A DNA stretch of 5,791 nt from Candidatus Segetimicrobium genomatis. GTDB taxonomy: Bacteria > Sysuimicrobiota > Sysuimicrobiia > Sysuimicrobiales > Segetimicrobiaceae. This document shows positions 1 through 5,784 of this stretch, in pieces. How positions within the stretch are numbered: position 1 is the first letter of the stretch; each line of letters opens with the position of its first letter. The position numbers and the translations under genes are program-made. The notes beneath the pieces were generated by a model. It searched no databases. It was not told the DNA's origin and worked only from the letters and a program-made list of their open reading frames with translations. The stretch is from the NCBI GenBank assembly GCA_005883865.1, contig VBAO01000288.1:1-5791 (forward strand), written 5' to 3'.

Positions 1-2279
1 AGGCGGGTGGAGCCTACGTGCCGCTGGACCCATCGTATCCAAAAGAGCGACTCGCCTTCATGCTTGCGGATGCGCAGGCGGTGGCGCTCGTGACACGGGA
101 GGGCTTGAGAGAGTCGCTGCCGGTGGTAAGCGTACCCGTCATCACGCTGGACGCAGACTCACAGGTGAGCGAGAGCACGGCGAACCCGGTGCACGAAACC
201 ACCGGGGAGCACCTGGCCTACCTCATGTATACCTCGGGGTCGACAGGGCAGCCGAAGGCGGTCGCCGTGCCCCATCGCGGCGTGACCCGGCTGGTGCAGA
301 ACACGGACTACGTGACGATCACGCCCCCAGACGTGATGGCCCAGGCGTCGAACGCATCGTTCGACGCGGCGACCTTCGAGATCTGGGGCGCGCTGCTGAA
401 CGGAGCCCGGTTAGTGATCGTACCGCGGGAGGCCGTGCTGTCGCCGGCCGAATTCAGCGCAGAGCTCGACCGGCACGGGGTCACGATGCTGTTTCTGACC
501 ACCGCGCTATTCAATCAGATGGCGCGGGAAGTGCCGACGGCCTTTCGAAAGCTGCGAACCCTCTTGTTCGGCGGAGAGACTGCGGAACCCCGGTGTGTCG
601 AGGAAGTACTCACGCGCGGAGCGCCGGAACGCCTGCTGCATGTCTATGGCCCGACGGAGGCGACAACATTTGCGTGTTGGTACCGAGTAGAAAGCGTGCC
701 TCAGGGCGCCACGAGCATACCGATTGGCCGCCCGATCAGCAATACCCGGGGCTACCTGCTGGACCGCCACTGCAATCCCGTACCGGTCGGGGTGCCGGGT
801 GAGCTGCACATTGGCGGCCCGGGTGTGGCGAGAGGCTATCTCCGTCGCCCCGAGCTGACCGCCGACAAGTTCATCCCGGACCCTTTCAGCGCCGAGCCAG
901 GGGGGCAGCTCTACAAGACGGGGGACCTCGCGCGCTACCTGGCGGATGGCAATATCGAGTTTCTGGGCCGGATGGACCAGCAGGTCAAGATCCGGGGCCA
1001 CCGGATCGAACCGGCCGAGATCGAAGCGGTCCTGAGGCGGCACCCGGCCGTGCGGGCGGTCATGGTGCTGGTCCGGGAAGACATCCCTGGTGACAAACGG
1101 CTGGTCGCGTATCTCGTCTCCGATCAGGCATCTGCCCCGAGTGTCGATGAGCTGCGCGGCTTCCTGCAGGCGAAGCTGCCAGACTATATGGTGCCCGCGG
1201 CCTTCGTGCGGATCGACGCGCTACCGCTGACCCCCAACGGCAAGGTGGACCGCCGGGCATTGGTCGCGCTCGACTGCGCGGGAGTGGATCTGAGACGCAC
1301 CACCGTGGCACCCCGCGATAAACTGGAACGCCGGCTCGTGGCAATCTGGGAGTCGGTGTTGGGCATCCAACCCATCGGCGTGAGGGACAACTTCTTTCAG
1401 CTGGGGGGACACTCCCTGCTGGCTGTGCGTCTGATCGCACAAATGGAGAAGGCTCTCGGGAAAGACCTTCCCCTTGCGACCATCTTTCAAGCCCCGACCG
1501 TTGAGCAACTGGCCCGCGTGCTCCGCAACGGAGGAGGTCCATCGCCGCGGTCTTTGGTCGTGCCTTTTCGAGCCGGCGGTTCGAAACCGCCCTTCTTCTG
1601 TATTGGGGGTAGAGGCGATTTGGTGCGTCATTTGAGCTCAGATCAACCCTTTTATGGACTCCGCCCGCACGGCCTGGACGGCAGACGAGCGCCCTCCACG
1701 GTCGAGGAGATGGCGGCCGAATGCCTCGCGGAGATCCAAGCCCTCCAGCCTGCGGGTCCCTATTTCCTGGGAGGCTATTCCATTGGAGGTGTGGTGGCCT
1801 TTGAGGTGGCTCAGCAACTGCGAACGCAGGGGCAGGAGGTCGCCCTCTTAGTCCTCTTTGATCCCACGCGCCCAGGGTGGGGCCAATCGCTCCCCCTCAT
1901 GCCTAATGTTGCTACTGTCTCGCAAAGGATCGCGCGTTTCCGTGACGATGTGTCTCGTCACTGGAGTCGGCTTCGGCTCCTGGAACCTGCCAAGAAGCTC
2001 GCCTACGTGTCGGCGAGCGCATTTGGGCGAAAGCTCAAAGAGGTGATTTGCACGTTCTATCTGGGGACCGGGCGTCGCGTGCCCCAGTGTCTCCGGACGT
2101 TCTACTTCGTAGACGCCGGCCGTCGGGCGGCGCGAGCGTATGTGCCGCGGGTCTACCCGGGCCGCGTCATCCTCTTCTGTGCTGAAAAGGATCCGCTTGA
2201 CCTTCAACGAGCGTGGGGCAATCTCGCGGCCGGGGCATGCTTAATGAACCGCATGTCCAGGTCGTGGCTGAGTGGTTGA
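1..2279 (+). CDS. Nonribosomal peptide synthetase, C-terminal part (A-PCP-TE), 5' partial
   Basis: This is the terminal module of an NRPS, which activates one amino acid, holds it as a thioester and releases the finished peptide. The frame is open to the left edge: the codons before the GTG at 18 read AGGAY and complete the adenylation core motif A2 (GGAYVPLDPSYP), so that GTG is internal and the true start is outside the window. Domains in order are adenylation (to about 1260), peptidyl carrier (about 1300-1515) and thioesterase (about 1545 onward). The carrier has DNFFQLGGHSLLAVRL, whose serine codon at 1413 is the phosphopantetheine attachment site. No condensation or epimerase domain is visible; a condensation domain would lie upstream. 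The stop at 2277-2279 follows a frame disruption, because the last 14 or so residues do not resemble a thioesterase end while another frame does. A multidomain cytoplasmic assembly-line enzyme is near certain; its product is unknown. Confidence 0.96.
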   Translation, partial: AGGAYVPLDPSYPKERLAFMLADAQAVALVTREGLRESLPVVSVPVITLDADSQVSESTANPVHETTGEHLAYLMYTSGSTGQPKAVAVPHRGVTRLVQNTDYVTITPPDVMAQASNASFDAATFEIWGALLNGARLVIVPREAVLSPAEFSAELDRHGVTMLFLTTALFNQMAREVPTAFRKLRTLLFGGETAEPRCVEEVLTRGAPERLLHVYGPTEATTFACWYRVESVPQGATSIPIGRPISNTRGYLLDRHCNPVPVGVPGELHIGGPGVARGYLRRPELTADKFIPDPFSAEPGGQLYKTGDLARYLADGNIEFLGRMDQQVKIRGHRIEPAEIEAVLRRHPAVRAVMVLVREDIPGDKRLVAYLVSDQASAPSVDELRGFLQAKLPDYMVPAAFVRIDALPLTPNGKVDRRALVALDCAGVDLRRTTVAPRDKLERRLVAIWESVLGIQPIGVRDNFFQLGGHSLLAVRLIAQMEKALGKDLPLATIFQAPTVEQLARVLRNGGGPSPRSLVVPFRAGGSKPPFFCIGGRGDLVRHLSSDQPFYGLRPHGLDGRRAPSTVEEMAAECLAEIQALQPAGPYFLGGYSIGGVVAFEVAQQLRTQGQEVALLVLFDPTRPGWGQSLPLMPNVATVSQRIARFRDDVSRHWSRLRLLEPAKKLAYVSASAFGRKLKEVICTFYLGTGRRVPQCLRTFYFVDAGRRAARAYVPRVYPGRVILFCAEKDPLDLQRAWGNLAAGACLMNRMSRSWLSG
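3..1260 (+). other. Adenylation domain with a probable Ile/Val-type specificity pocket
   Basis: The domain uses ATP to form an aminoacyl-adenylate and loads it on the adjacent carrier. Core motifs appear in order: A2 at the left edge, A3 LAYLMYTSGSTGQPKAV (about 213-263), A4 FDAATFEIWGALLNGA, A5 LLHVYGPTEATTF, A6 GELHIGGPGVARGYL, A7 LYKTGDLARYL, A8 FLGRMDQQVKIRGHRIE, A9 LPDYMVPAAF and A10 PNGKVDR, with the catalytic lysine codon at 1242. Aligning A4-A5 by eye to GrsA gives the ten pocket residues D-A-F-F-L-G-V-T-F-K. The leading Asp is the residue that binds an alpha-amino group. The hydrophobic rest matches pockets known for branched aliphatic residues; isoleucine is my first choice and valine or leucine remain possible. 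The motifs are seen directly. The substrate is inferred from a manual alignment and was not computed. Confidence 0.9.
1545..2236 (+). other. Type I thioesterase domain, truncated before the catalytic histidine
   Basis: This alpha/beta hydrolase domain normally takes the peptide from the carrier onto its serine and releases it by hydrolysis or cyclisation. It begins near PPFFCIGG and has a compact loop before DQPFYGLRPHGLDG. The nucleophile is the serine of GGYSIGG (codon at 1779). The acid is the aspartate of LVLFDP (codon at 1860), placed like Asp107 of surfactin thioesterase. The late strand YPGRVILFCAEKD and the following WGNLAAG are in frame up to about 2234. Family members then have roughly a dozen residues leading to a G-x-H-x-x-ML motif that supplies the histidine of the triad. 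Here the frame goes straight into unrelated sequence and stops at 2279, so no candidate histidine is present. As read, the domain should not turn over. Confidence 0.88.
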
Positions 2280-2329
2280 CGGTATATCTCCATAGAGCAA
2301 AGGCAACAGCAGCCAGCAGACGGCCATGA
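2237..2329 (+). pseudogene. Out-of-frame original C-terminus of the thioesterase
   Basis: Reading from 2237 in the +2 frame gives MLNEPHVQVVAEWLTVYL, then a short basic, alanine-rich tail ending at TGA 2327-2329. This is the usual end of NRPS thioesterases (M-L-x-E-P-H-V followed by an amphipathic final helix), so it is very likely the displaced end of the upstream gene and not a separate gene. It has no ribosome binding site of its own. The in-frame homology stops at LAAG (2223-2234) and this part starts at 2237, so the break lies within about 2235-2236. The missing piece should be about 3n+1 bases, a few dozen if the family spacing holds. Whether this is biological or an assembly fault cannot be told from the sequence. 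Confidence 0.75.
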
Positions 2330-2710
2330 ACCGGCCTGTTTTCGCTTGATCCGCACTTCACGGGCTTCGACATGGGATCAACGGTCGAGAGGGCTGGCAT
2401 GAGCAAAGGCGAAACGCCGTGAGGCGTATCTTGCTCTCGCTTACCAGACCACCGATCCTGGACATGTGGTTTAGGACGCTGAGATCGTTCGGGGTCACGA
2501 GTAACATGCAACGCGGTTGGCCGTCGTCGTGGATAGACCTATGGCGTGAGAGCCTTGGGTAGCAGTATTCGGGAAATTAAAGCTCGTGCGTATGAAGTGG
2601 CGCCGCTTGACGAGCTCATCGACGACGAAGATCCCGGATGATCGGCCAGACCCGCCGAGCTCGAACGGCAGAGTCCTTGAGATTAGACGGACGATAGACA
2701 ACTCGGCGCC
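2330..2710. other. Intergenic stretch without a recognisable gene
   Basis: This stretch of about 380 bases lies between the end of the NRPS and the stop of the minus-strand oxidoreductase, so the two genes converge here. I recognise no protein, tRNA or insertion-sequence end. It contains a nested inverted repeat at 2401-2436. It also has two short overlapping plus-strand open frames, GTG 2419 to TAG 2562 (47 codons) and GTG 2546 to TGA 2641 (31 codons), neither preceded by a ribosome binding site. A hand count of 2581-2640 gives about 60% GC, like the NRPS end and unlike the oxidoreductase. The stretch may be decayed coding sequence belonging to the NRPS side. Confidence 0.6.
2401..2436. repeat. 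Nested inverted repeat, potential RNA hairpin with a GUGA tetraloop
   Basis: The outer arms GAGCAA (2401-2406) and TTGCTC (2431-2436) are perfect reverse complements. Inside them ACGCC (2414-2418) pairs with GGCGT (2423-2427) across the four-base loop GTGA, which fits the stable GNRA class when read on the plus strand. The two stems are separated by an asymmetric internal loop (7 and 3 bases). An alternative inner pairing, GGCG with CGCC around AAA (2408-2418), competes with it. No run of T follows, so it does not look like an intrinsic terminator. Function is unknown, and chance is possible at this GC content. Confidence 0.4.
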
Positions 2711-4798
2711 TTACGGGCGCTCCCGTGCCCGGAGCGCCTCGTGCACCGCCTCCGCGGTGATGGGGAGGCGCGTCATGCGGACACCGACGGCGTCGGCAAC
2801 GGCGTTGGCGATCGCCGCCGCCACCGGGACGTTCGAGAGCTCGCCGATCGCCTTCACGTTGTCGGGGCCGATCCCGATCCCGCCCTCGACCAGGACGACG
2901 GGCAGGCGGGGGATGTCGCGGAACGATGGCAGCGTGTACACGCCCATGTGGCCGGCGGTGACCTGGCCCTCCTCGATGCCGAGGTCCTCGAGGCACGCGA
3001 AGCCCAGGCCCATCGCCACCCCACCCTCGATCTGGGTCAGGTGCGAGGCGGGGTGGAGGATCGCGGCGACGTCGACTGCGGTGATGATCTCGTCCACCGC
3101 CACCCGGCCCGTTTCCACATCGACCTCCACCTGGGCCACCTGGACGCAGCACGAGGTGACGGGGTGGGCGTCGCCCGGCTCCACGGTGACCGTCACGCGT
3201 CCGGTCCCGCCCTGGGCCAGGAGCCGCTCGGCCGCGAGGCTCGCCGCGGCGCTCATGCCGGCCGTGACCCGGCTCCCGCCCACGCCATCGTCGTGCGGGA
3301 GTTGAGCGGTGGTCGCATACCGGACGCGGACCCGCTCGGGCGCGATGCCGAGCCGCCGGGATACCGCATCGCGGACCACCGTGTGGGCCCCGGTGCCGGT
3401 GTCGGGAATGGGGACGAGCGCGGTGGCGGTCTCGCCGTCGGCTTCCAGGCACAGGCTGCTCCGCCCGATCCGGGTCGGGCGATCGTACACCGCCACCCCG
3501 ACCCCGCGGCGCATCCCGCTCCGGCGGGGGAGCGGTCTCTGGGCGGTCACAGCCGCCTCAAGCGTTTCCACTCCGCGGAACTCTCGCCACGGCTCGCCCA
3601 GGGGGTTGGGCTCCCCGCTCCGGAGCAGGTTCCGGCGCCGGAACTCGATGGGATCGACCGGCACGCCGCGGGCCAGGTCATCGAGCGCGGATTCGACGGC
3701 AAAGACCACCTGCTGGGCGCCGGGCGACCGCATGTGCCCCCGGGGGACGGTGTGAGTGTACGCGATCAGGCTCTCGAGCCGGATGCTGGGAATCCGGTAG
3801 GATGACCCCGCGCTCTCGACCCCGTGGAGGTTGACGCTGGGGACCGGCTTGAACCCGGCGTAGGCTCCTCCGTCGAAGACGGCGTGCACGTCGAGCGCCC
3901 GGAGGCGGCCGTCCCTGTCTGCGCCGGCGCGCACCCGAATGCGCGACGCGTGCTTCGGGTTGGCCGCGGCGAGGTCCTCGGGATAGCGCAGGACGAGCCG
4001 GACGGGCCGTCCCGCCCGCCGGGCCGCCTCGACGCATAGCGGCACGTGCAGCGGCGCGCCTTTGCCGCCGAAGTCGCCCCCGACCGGGAGGGGATGCACG
4101 ATGACGCGCTCCTCGGGCATGCCGTACCCGGCGGCCAGTTGCGCGCGCAGGCGATAGGGCGACTTGTTCGCGGCCCACACCTCGATGCTGCCGTCAGGAG
4201 CGACGGCGGCCAGGCACGCCTGAGGCTCCAGATACCCCTGATGCACCGCGGGGGTGGAGAAGGTCAGGTCGACGGTGACCGGGCAGGCCGCCAGGGCGGC
4301 GTCCACGTCGCCGCCGCCCCGCAGCACCAATCGCGACTGCAGGTTGCGCGGATCGGAGGCGGTCACCACGGCTCCGGGAAACGCCCACGGCGCTTCGTGC
4401 ACCGCCGGGGCCTCGGGCCGGAGGGCTTCTTCGGGATCGGCCACGAACGGCAGCGGCTCGTACTCAACGGCGACGCACCCGGCCGCGCGTTCGGCCTGGC
4501 CCGGCGTCTCGGCCACCGCGACGGCGACCGGTTCCCCCGCAAACCGGGCGCGCCCCCGGGCCAGGATGGGGACGTCCCGGACACGCCGCCCGAAGAGCGC
4601 GTCGGGTACGTCCTCGCCCGTCATGATGCAACACACGCCGGGAAGCGCTCGCGCCTCCTCCGCGTCCACCGAGAGGATGCGGGCGTGGGGGAACGGGCTG
4701 CGGACGAGGGCGGCGTGGAGGAGGCCCGGCAGGGCGATGTCGGCGGCGTACGCCGTCCGGCCCGTGGCCTTCTCGTGCGCGTCGATCCGCGATCCCAT
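2711..4798 (-). CDS. Xanthine dehydrogenase-family molybdopterin-binding (large) subunit
   Basis: This is the catalytic subunit of a molybdenum hydroxylase, which hydroxylates an N-heterocycle or aldehyde with water as oxygen source; the substrate is unknown. Numbering from the first possible start (TTG at 4864, 717 residues), I see SRIDAHEKATGRTAYAADI (25-43, the hammerhead domain entry), FAGEPVAVAVAET (108-120), HQGYLEPQACLA (208-219), the cofactor loop GGDFGGK (262-268), HMRSPGAQQ (377-385), DTGTGAH (488-494), GSR (530-532) and KAIGE (671-675), whose Glu675 matches the family's catalytic glutamate. The MRSPG and GTG variants resemble the PaoC/YagR branch more than xanthine dehydrogenase proper or CO dehydrogenase. 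I chose ATG 4798 (695 residues) because GGGAG lies six bases before it; ATG 4804 and TTG 4864 are alternatives. Electron-transfer subunits (FAD, 2Fe-2S) are not in the window. Confidence 0.93.
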   Translation of the reverse strand: MGSRIDAHEKATGRTAYAADIALPGLLHAALVRSPFPHARILSVDAEEARALPGVCCIMTGEDVPDALFGRRVRDVPILARGRARFAGEPVAVAVAETPGQAERAAGCVAVEYEPLPFVADPEEALRPEAPAVHEAPWAFPGAVVTASDPRNLQSRLVLRGGGDVDAALAACPVTVDLTFSTPAVHQGYLEPQACLAAVAPDGSIEVWAANKSPYRLRAQLAAGYGMPEERVIVHPLPVGGDFGGKGAPLHVPLCVEAARRAGRPVRLVLRYPEDLAAANPKHASRIRVRAGADRDGRLRALDVHAVFDGGAYAGFKPVPSVNLHGVESAGSSYRIPSIRLESLIAYTHTVPRGHMRSPGAQQVVFAVESALDDLARGVPVDPIEFRRRNLLRSGEPNPLGEPWREFRGVETLEAAVTAQRPLPRRSGMRRGVGVAVYDRPTRIGRSSLCLEADGETATALVPIPDTGTGAHTVVRDAVSRRLGIAPERVRVRYATTAQLPHDDGVGGSRVTAGMSAAASLAAERLLAQGGTGRVTVTVEPGDAHPVTSCCVQVAQVEVDVETGRVAVDEIITAVDVAAILHPASHLTQIEGGVAMGLGFACLEDLGIEEGQVTAGHMGVYTLPSFRDIPRLPVVLVEGGIGIGPDNVKAIGELSNVPVAAAIANAVADAVGVRMTRLPITAEAVHEALRARERP

Positions 4799-4804
4799 GC
4801 CCAT

Positions 4805-4809
4805 CTCCC
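4805..4809 (-). promoter_or_regulatory. Ribosome binding site deciding the oxidoreductase start
   Basis: On the minus strand GGGAG is followed by six bases and ATG (4798), which is good spacing. The ATG at 4804 directly abuts the motif and so lacks room. The TTG at 4864 has GGAGGAG ten bases upstream, which is possible but would leave only 29 bases between the divergent genes and would add a basic N-terminus (MRDSRRRAGR) that I cannot place in the family. Confidence 0.5.
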
Positions 4810-4881
4810 GATGGTCTTTCGCCGGAATCGGAGGCCTGCCTGCCCGCCGCCTCGAATCTCTCAACTCGGCGAGGCTCCTCC

Positions 4882-4887
4882 AGGAGG
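4882..4887 (+). promoter_or_regulatory. Strong ribosome binding site of the hydrolase gene
   Basis: AGGAGG is followed by a six-base spacer (TGGCGC) and the ATG at 4894. This is close to an ideal Shine-Dalgarno sequence and spacing, and fixes the hydrolase start. The core GGAGG is also the right arm of the palindrome CCTCCAGGAGG. Confidence 0.85.
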
Positions 4888-4893
4888 TGGCGC

Positions 4894-5784
4894 ATGAACG
4901 ACATCCAGGAGTACCTGGTGGCCGAGTTCATCGAGGAGTACGAGGACGGCCACCTCGGCCGCCGGGACCTCGAGCGCCGCGTGGACGGGATCCTTGGGCG
5001 CGACGCCGCCGCGCGCCTGCTGGCGACGGTGCCCGCCCGGCCGGAGCCGGCCCACCGCCGCCCGCCGGCCTTCGTCCCGATCTGCGGCGGCGCGGGGCTG
5101 CACACGGAGGACGTCCGCATCCCCGTCTCCGGCGCCGAGCTCATCGCCTACCTCGCCCGGCCGGACGGCGCCGGCCGCCATCCGGGGATCATGGCGCTCC
5201 ACGAGAACCGCGGGCTGGTCCCCCACATCCGGGATTGCGCGCGCCGCCTCGCGACCGCCGGCTACGTCGTGCTCGCGCCGGACCTGCTCTCCCGCAGGGG
5301 AGGGACCGCGGCGTTTCCCGAGCAGAGCGACGCGATCACCGCCCTCGGGCAGGCCGACCCGGACCAGAACACGCGCGATCTTATCGCCGCGCTCGACTGG
5401 CTGGCCGGGCAGCCGGCCGTCGACCGCGCGCGGCTCGGCGTGACCGGCTGGTGCATGGGCGGCGGCTACACGTGGCGGGTAACGACCCAGGCGGGGACCC
5501 GCCTCCGCGCGGCCGTGCCGTGGTACGGGCCGAACCCTCCGTCGGGGGTGGCGAACATCCGGGCGCCGGTGTTCGCCATCTACGGCGCGCTCGACCAGCG
5601 CATCAACGCCGGCATCGACGCGATCGTCCGGGAGATGGCGTCAGGGGGCAAGCCCTTCGAGCACAAGATCTACCCGAACGCGCAGCACGCGTTCAACAAC
5701 GACGCGAATCCCGAGCGCTACAACCCCGAGCAGGCCAAGGTCGCCTGGGGCGACATGCTGGGGTTCTTCAAGCGCCAGCTGTAA
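4894..5784 (+). CDS. Dienelactone hydrolase-family alpha/beta hydrolase
   Basis: This 296-residue, probably cytoplasmic hydrolase belongs to the family that opens dienelactones in chlorocatechol degradation; many members act on other esters or lactones, so its substrate is open. The family's cysteine nucleophile is Cys187 in GWCMGG. The acid is Asp234 in YGALDQRIN, the base is His265 in NAQHAFNN, and Glu104 in LHENRGL sits where the cysteine-controlling glutamate is found. HPGIMALHENRGL and GYVVLAPDLLSRRGG are the expected early core strands. The conserved domain begins near residue 70. Before it lies a charged segment of about 45 residues (EEYEDGHLGRRDLERRVDGILG), probably helical and with no signal peptide or membrane span, then a Pro/Arg-rich linker. 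The start is fixed by AGGAGG six bases upstream, and the stop is TAA 5782-5784. It is divergent from the molybdenum hydroxylase subunit, which allows, but does not prove, a shared role in breaking down an aromatic or heterocyclic compound. Confidence 0.93.
   Translation: MNDIQEYLVAEFIEEYEDGHLGRRDLERRVDGILGRDAAARLLATVPARPEPAHRRPPAFVPICGGAGLHTEDVRIPVSGAELIAYLARPDGAGRHPGIMALHENRGLVPHIRDCARRLATAGYVVLAPDLLSRRGGTAAFPEQSDAITALGQADPDQNTRDLIAALDWLAGQPAVDRARLGVTGWCMGGGYTWRVTTQAGTRLRAAVPWYGPNPPSGVANIRAPVFAIYGALDQRINAGIDAIVREMASGGKPFEHKIYPNAQHAFNNDANPERYNPEQAKVAWGDMLGFFKRQL

Larger units (their letters stand above)
4799..4893. promoter_or_regulatory. Divergent intergenic region between oxidoreductase and hydrolase genes
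   Basis: This gap of about 95 bases separates two genes transcribed away from each other, so at least one promoter should lie in or near it. I could not assign convincing -35/-10 boxes on either strand. It includes the ribosome binding sites of both genes and the palindrome CCTCCAGGAGG (4877-4887). Co-regulation of the two genes is plausible from the layout alone but is not shown by any operator sequence I recognise. Confidence 0.4.

Noticed and set aside
18..20. GTG at 18 as the start of the NRPS gene
   Set aside because: The codons before it continue the adenylation A2 motif in frame to the window edge, so it is an internal valine.
507..1043. Minus-strand 178-codon frame across the adenylation domain
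   Set aside because: It is a shadow of the NRPS frame, which carries all the adenylation core motifs.
2322..2342. Intrinsic terminator after the NRPS (GGCC...GGCC followed by TGTTTT)
   Set aside because: The stem is only four pairs and the T run is short and interrupted, so it is not strong enough to call.
2401..2436. Group II intron domain V
   Set aside because: It starts GAGC and has a GNRA loop at a similar length, but the lower stem is only six pairs, the internal loop is too large, and there is no reverse transcriptase or domain VI nearby.
2706..2720. Hairpin GCGCC-TTACG-GGCGC at the oxidoreductase stop as a terminator
   Set aside because: It is a perfect but short five-pair stem containing the stop codon in its loop, with no T run after it on the minus strand. 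Such repeats are common by chance at this GC content.
2616..3452. Minus-strand 278-codon frame overlapping the oxidoreductase and running into the gap
   Set aside because: It is the same strand in a shifted frame, with a composition dominated by Arg, Gly, Pro and His. The frame with cofactor motifs is the other one.
2741..3805. Long plus-strand open frame of 354 codons opposite the oxidoreductase
   Set aside because: It is antisense to a well-supported gene. Its translation is rich in Arg, Gly, Ala, His and Asp with no family motif, as expected from the complement of GC-rich codons.
4046..4897. Plus-strand open frame of 283 codons ending at the hydrolase start
   Set aside because: It mirrors the oxidoreductase coding strand, has no recognisable motif, and ends just inside the start of the real hydrolase gene.
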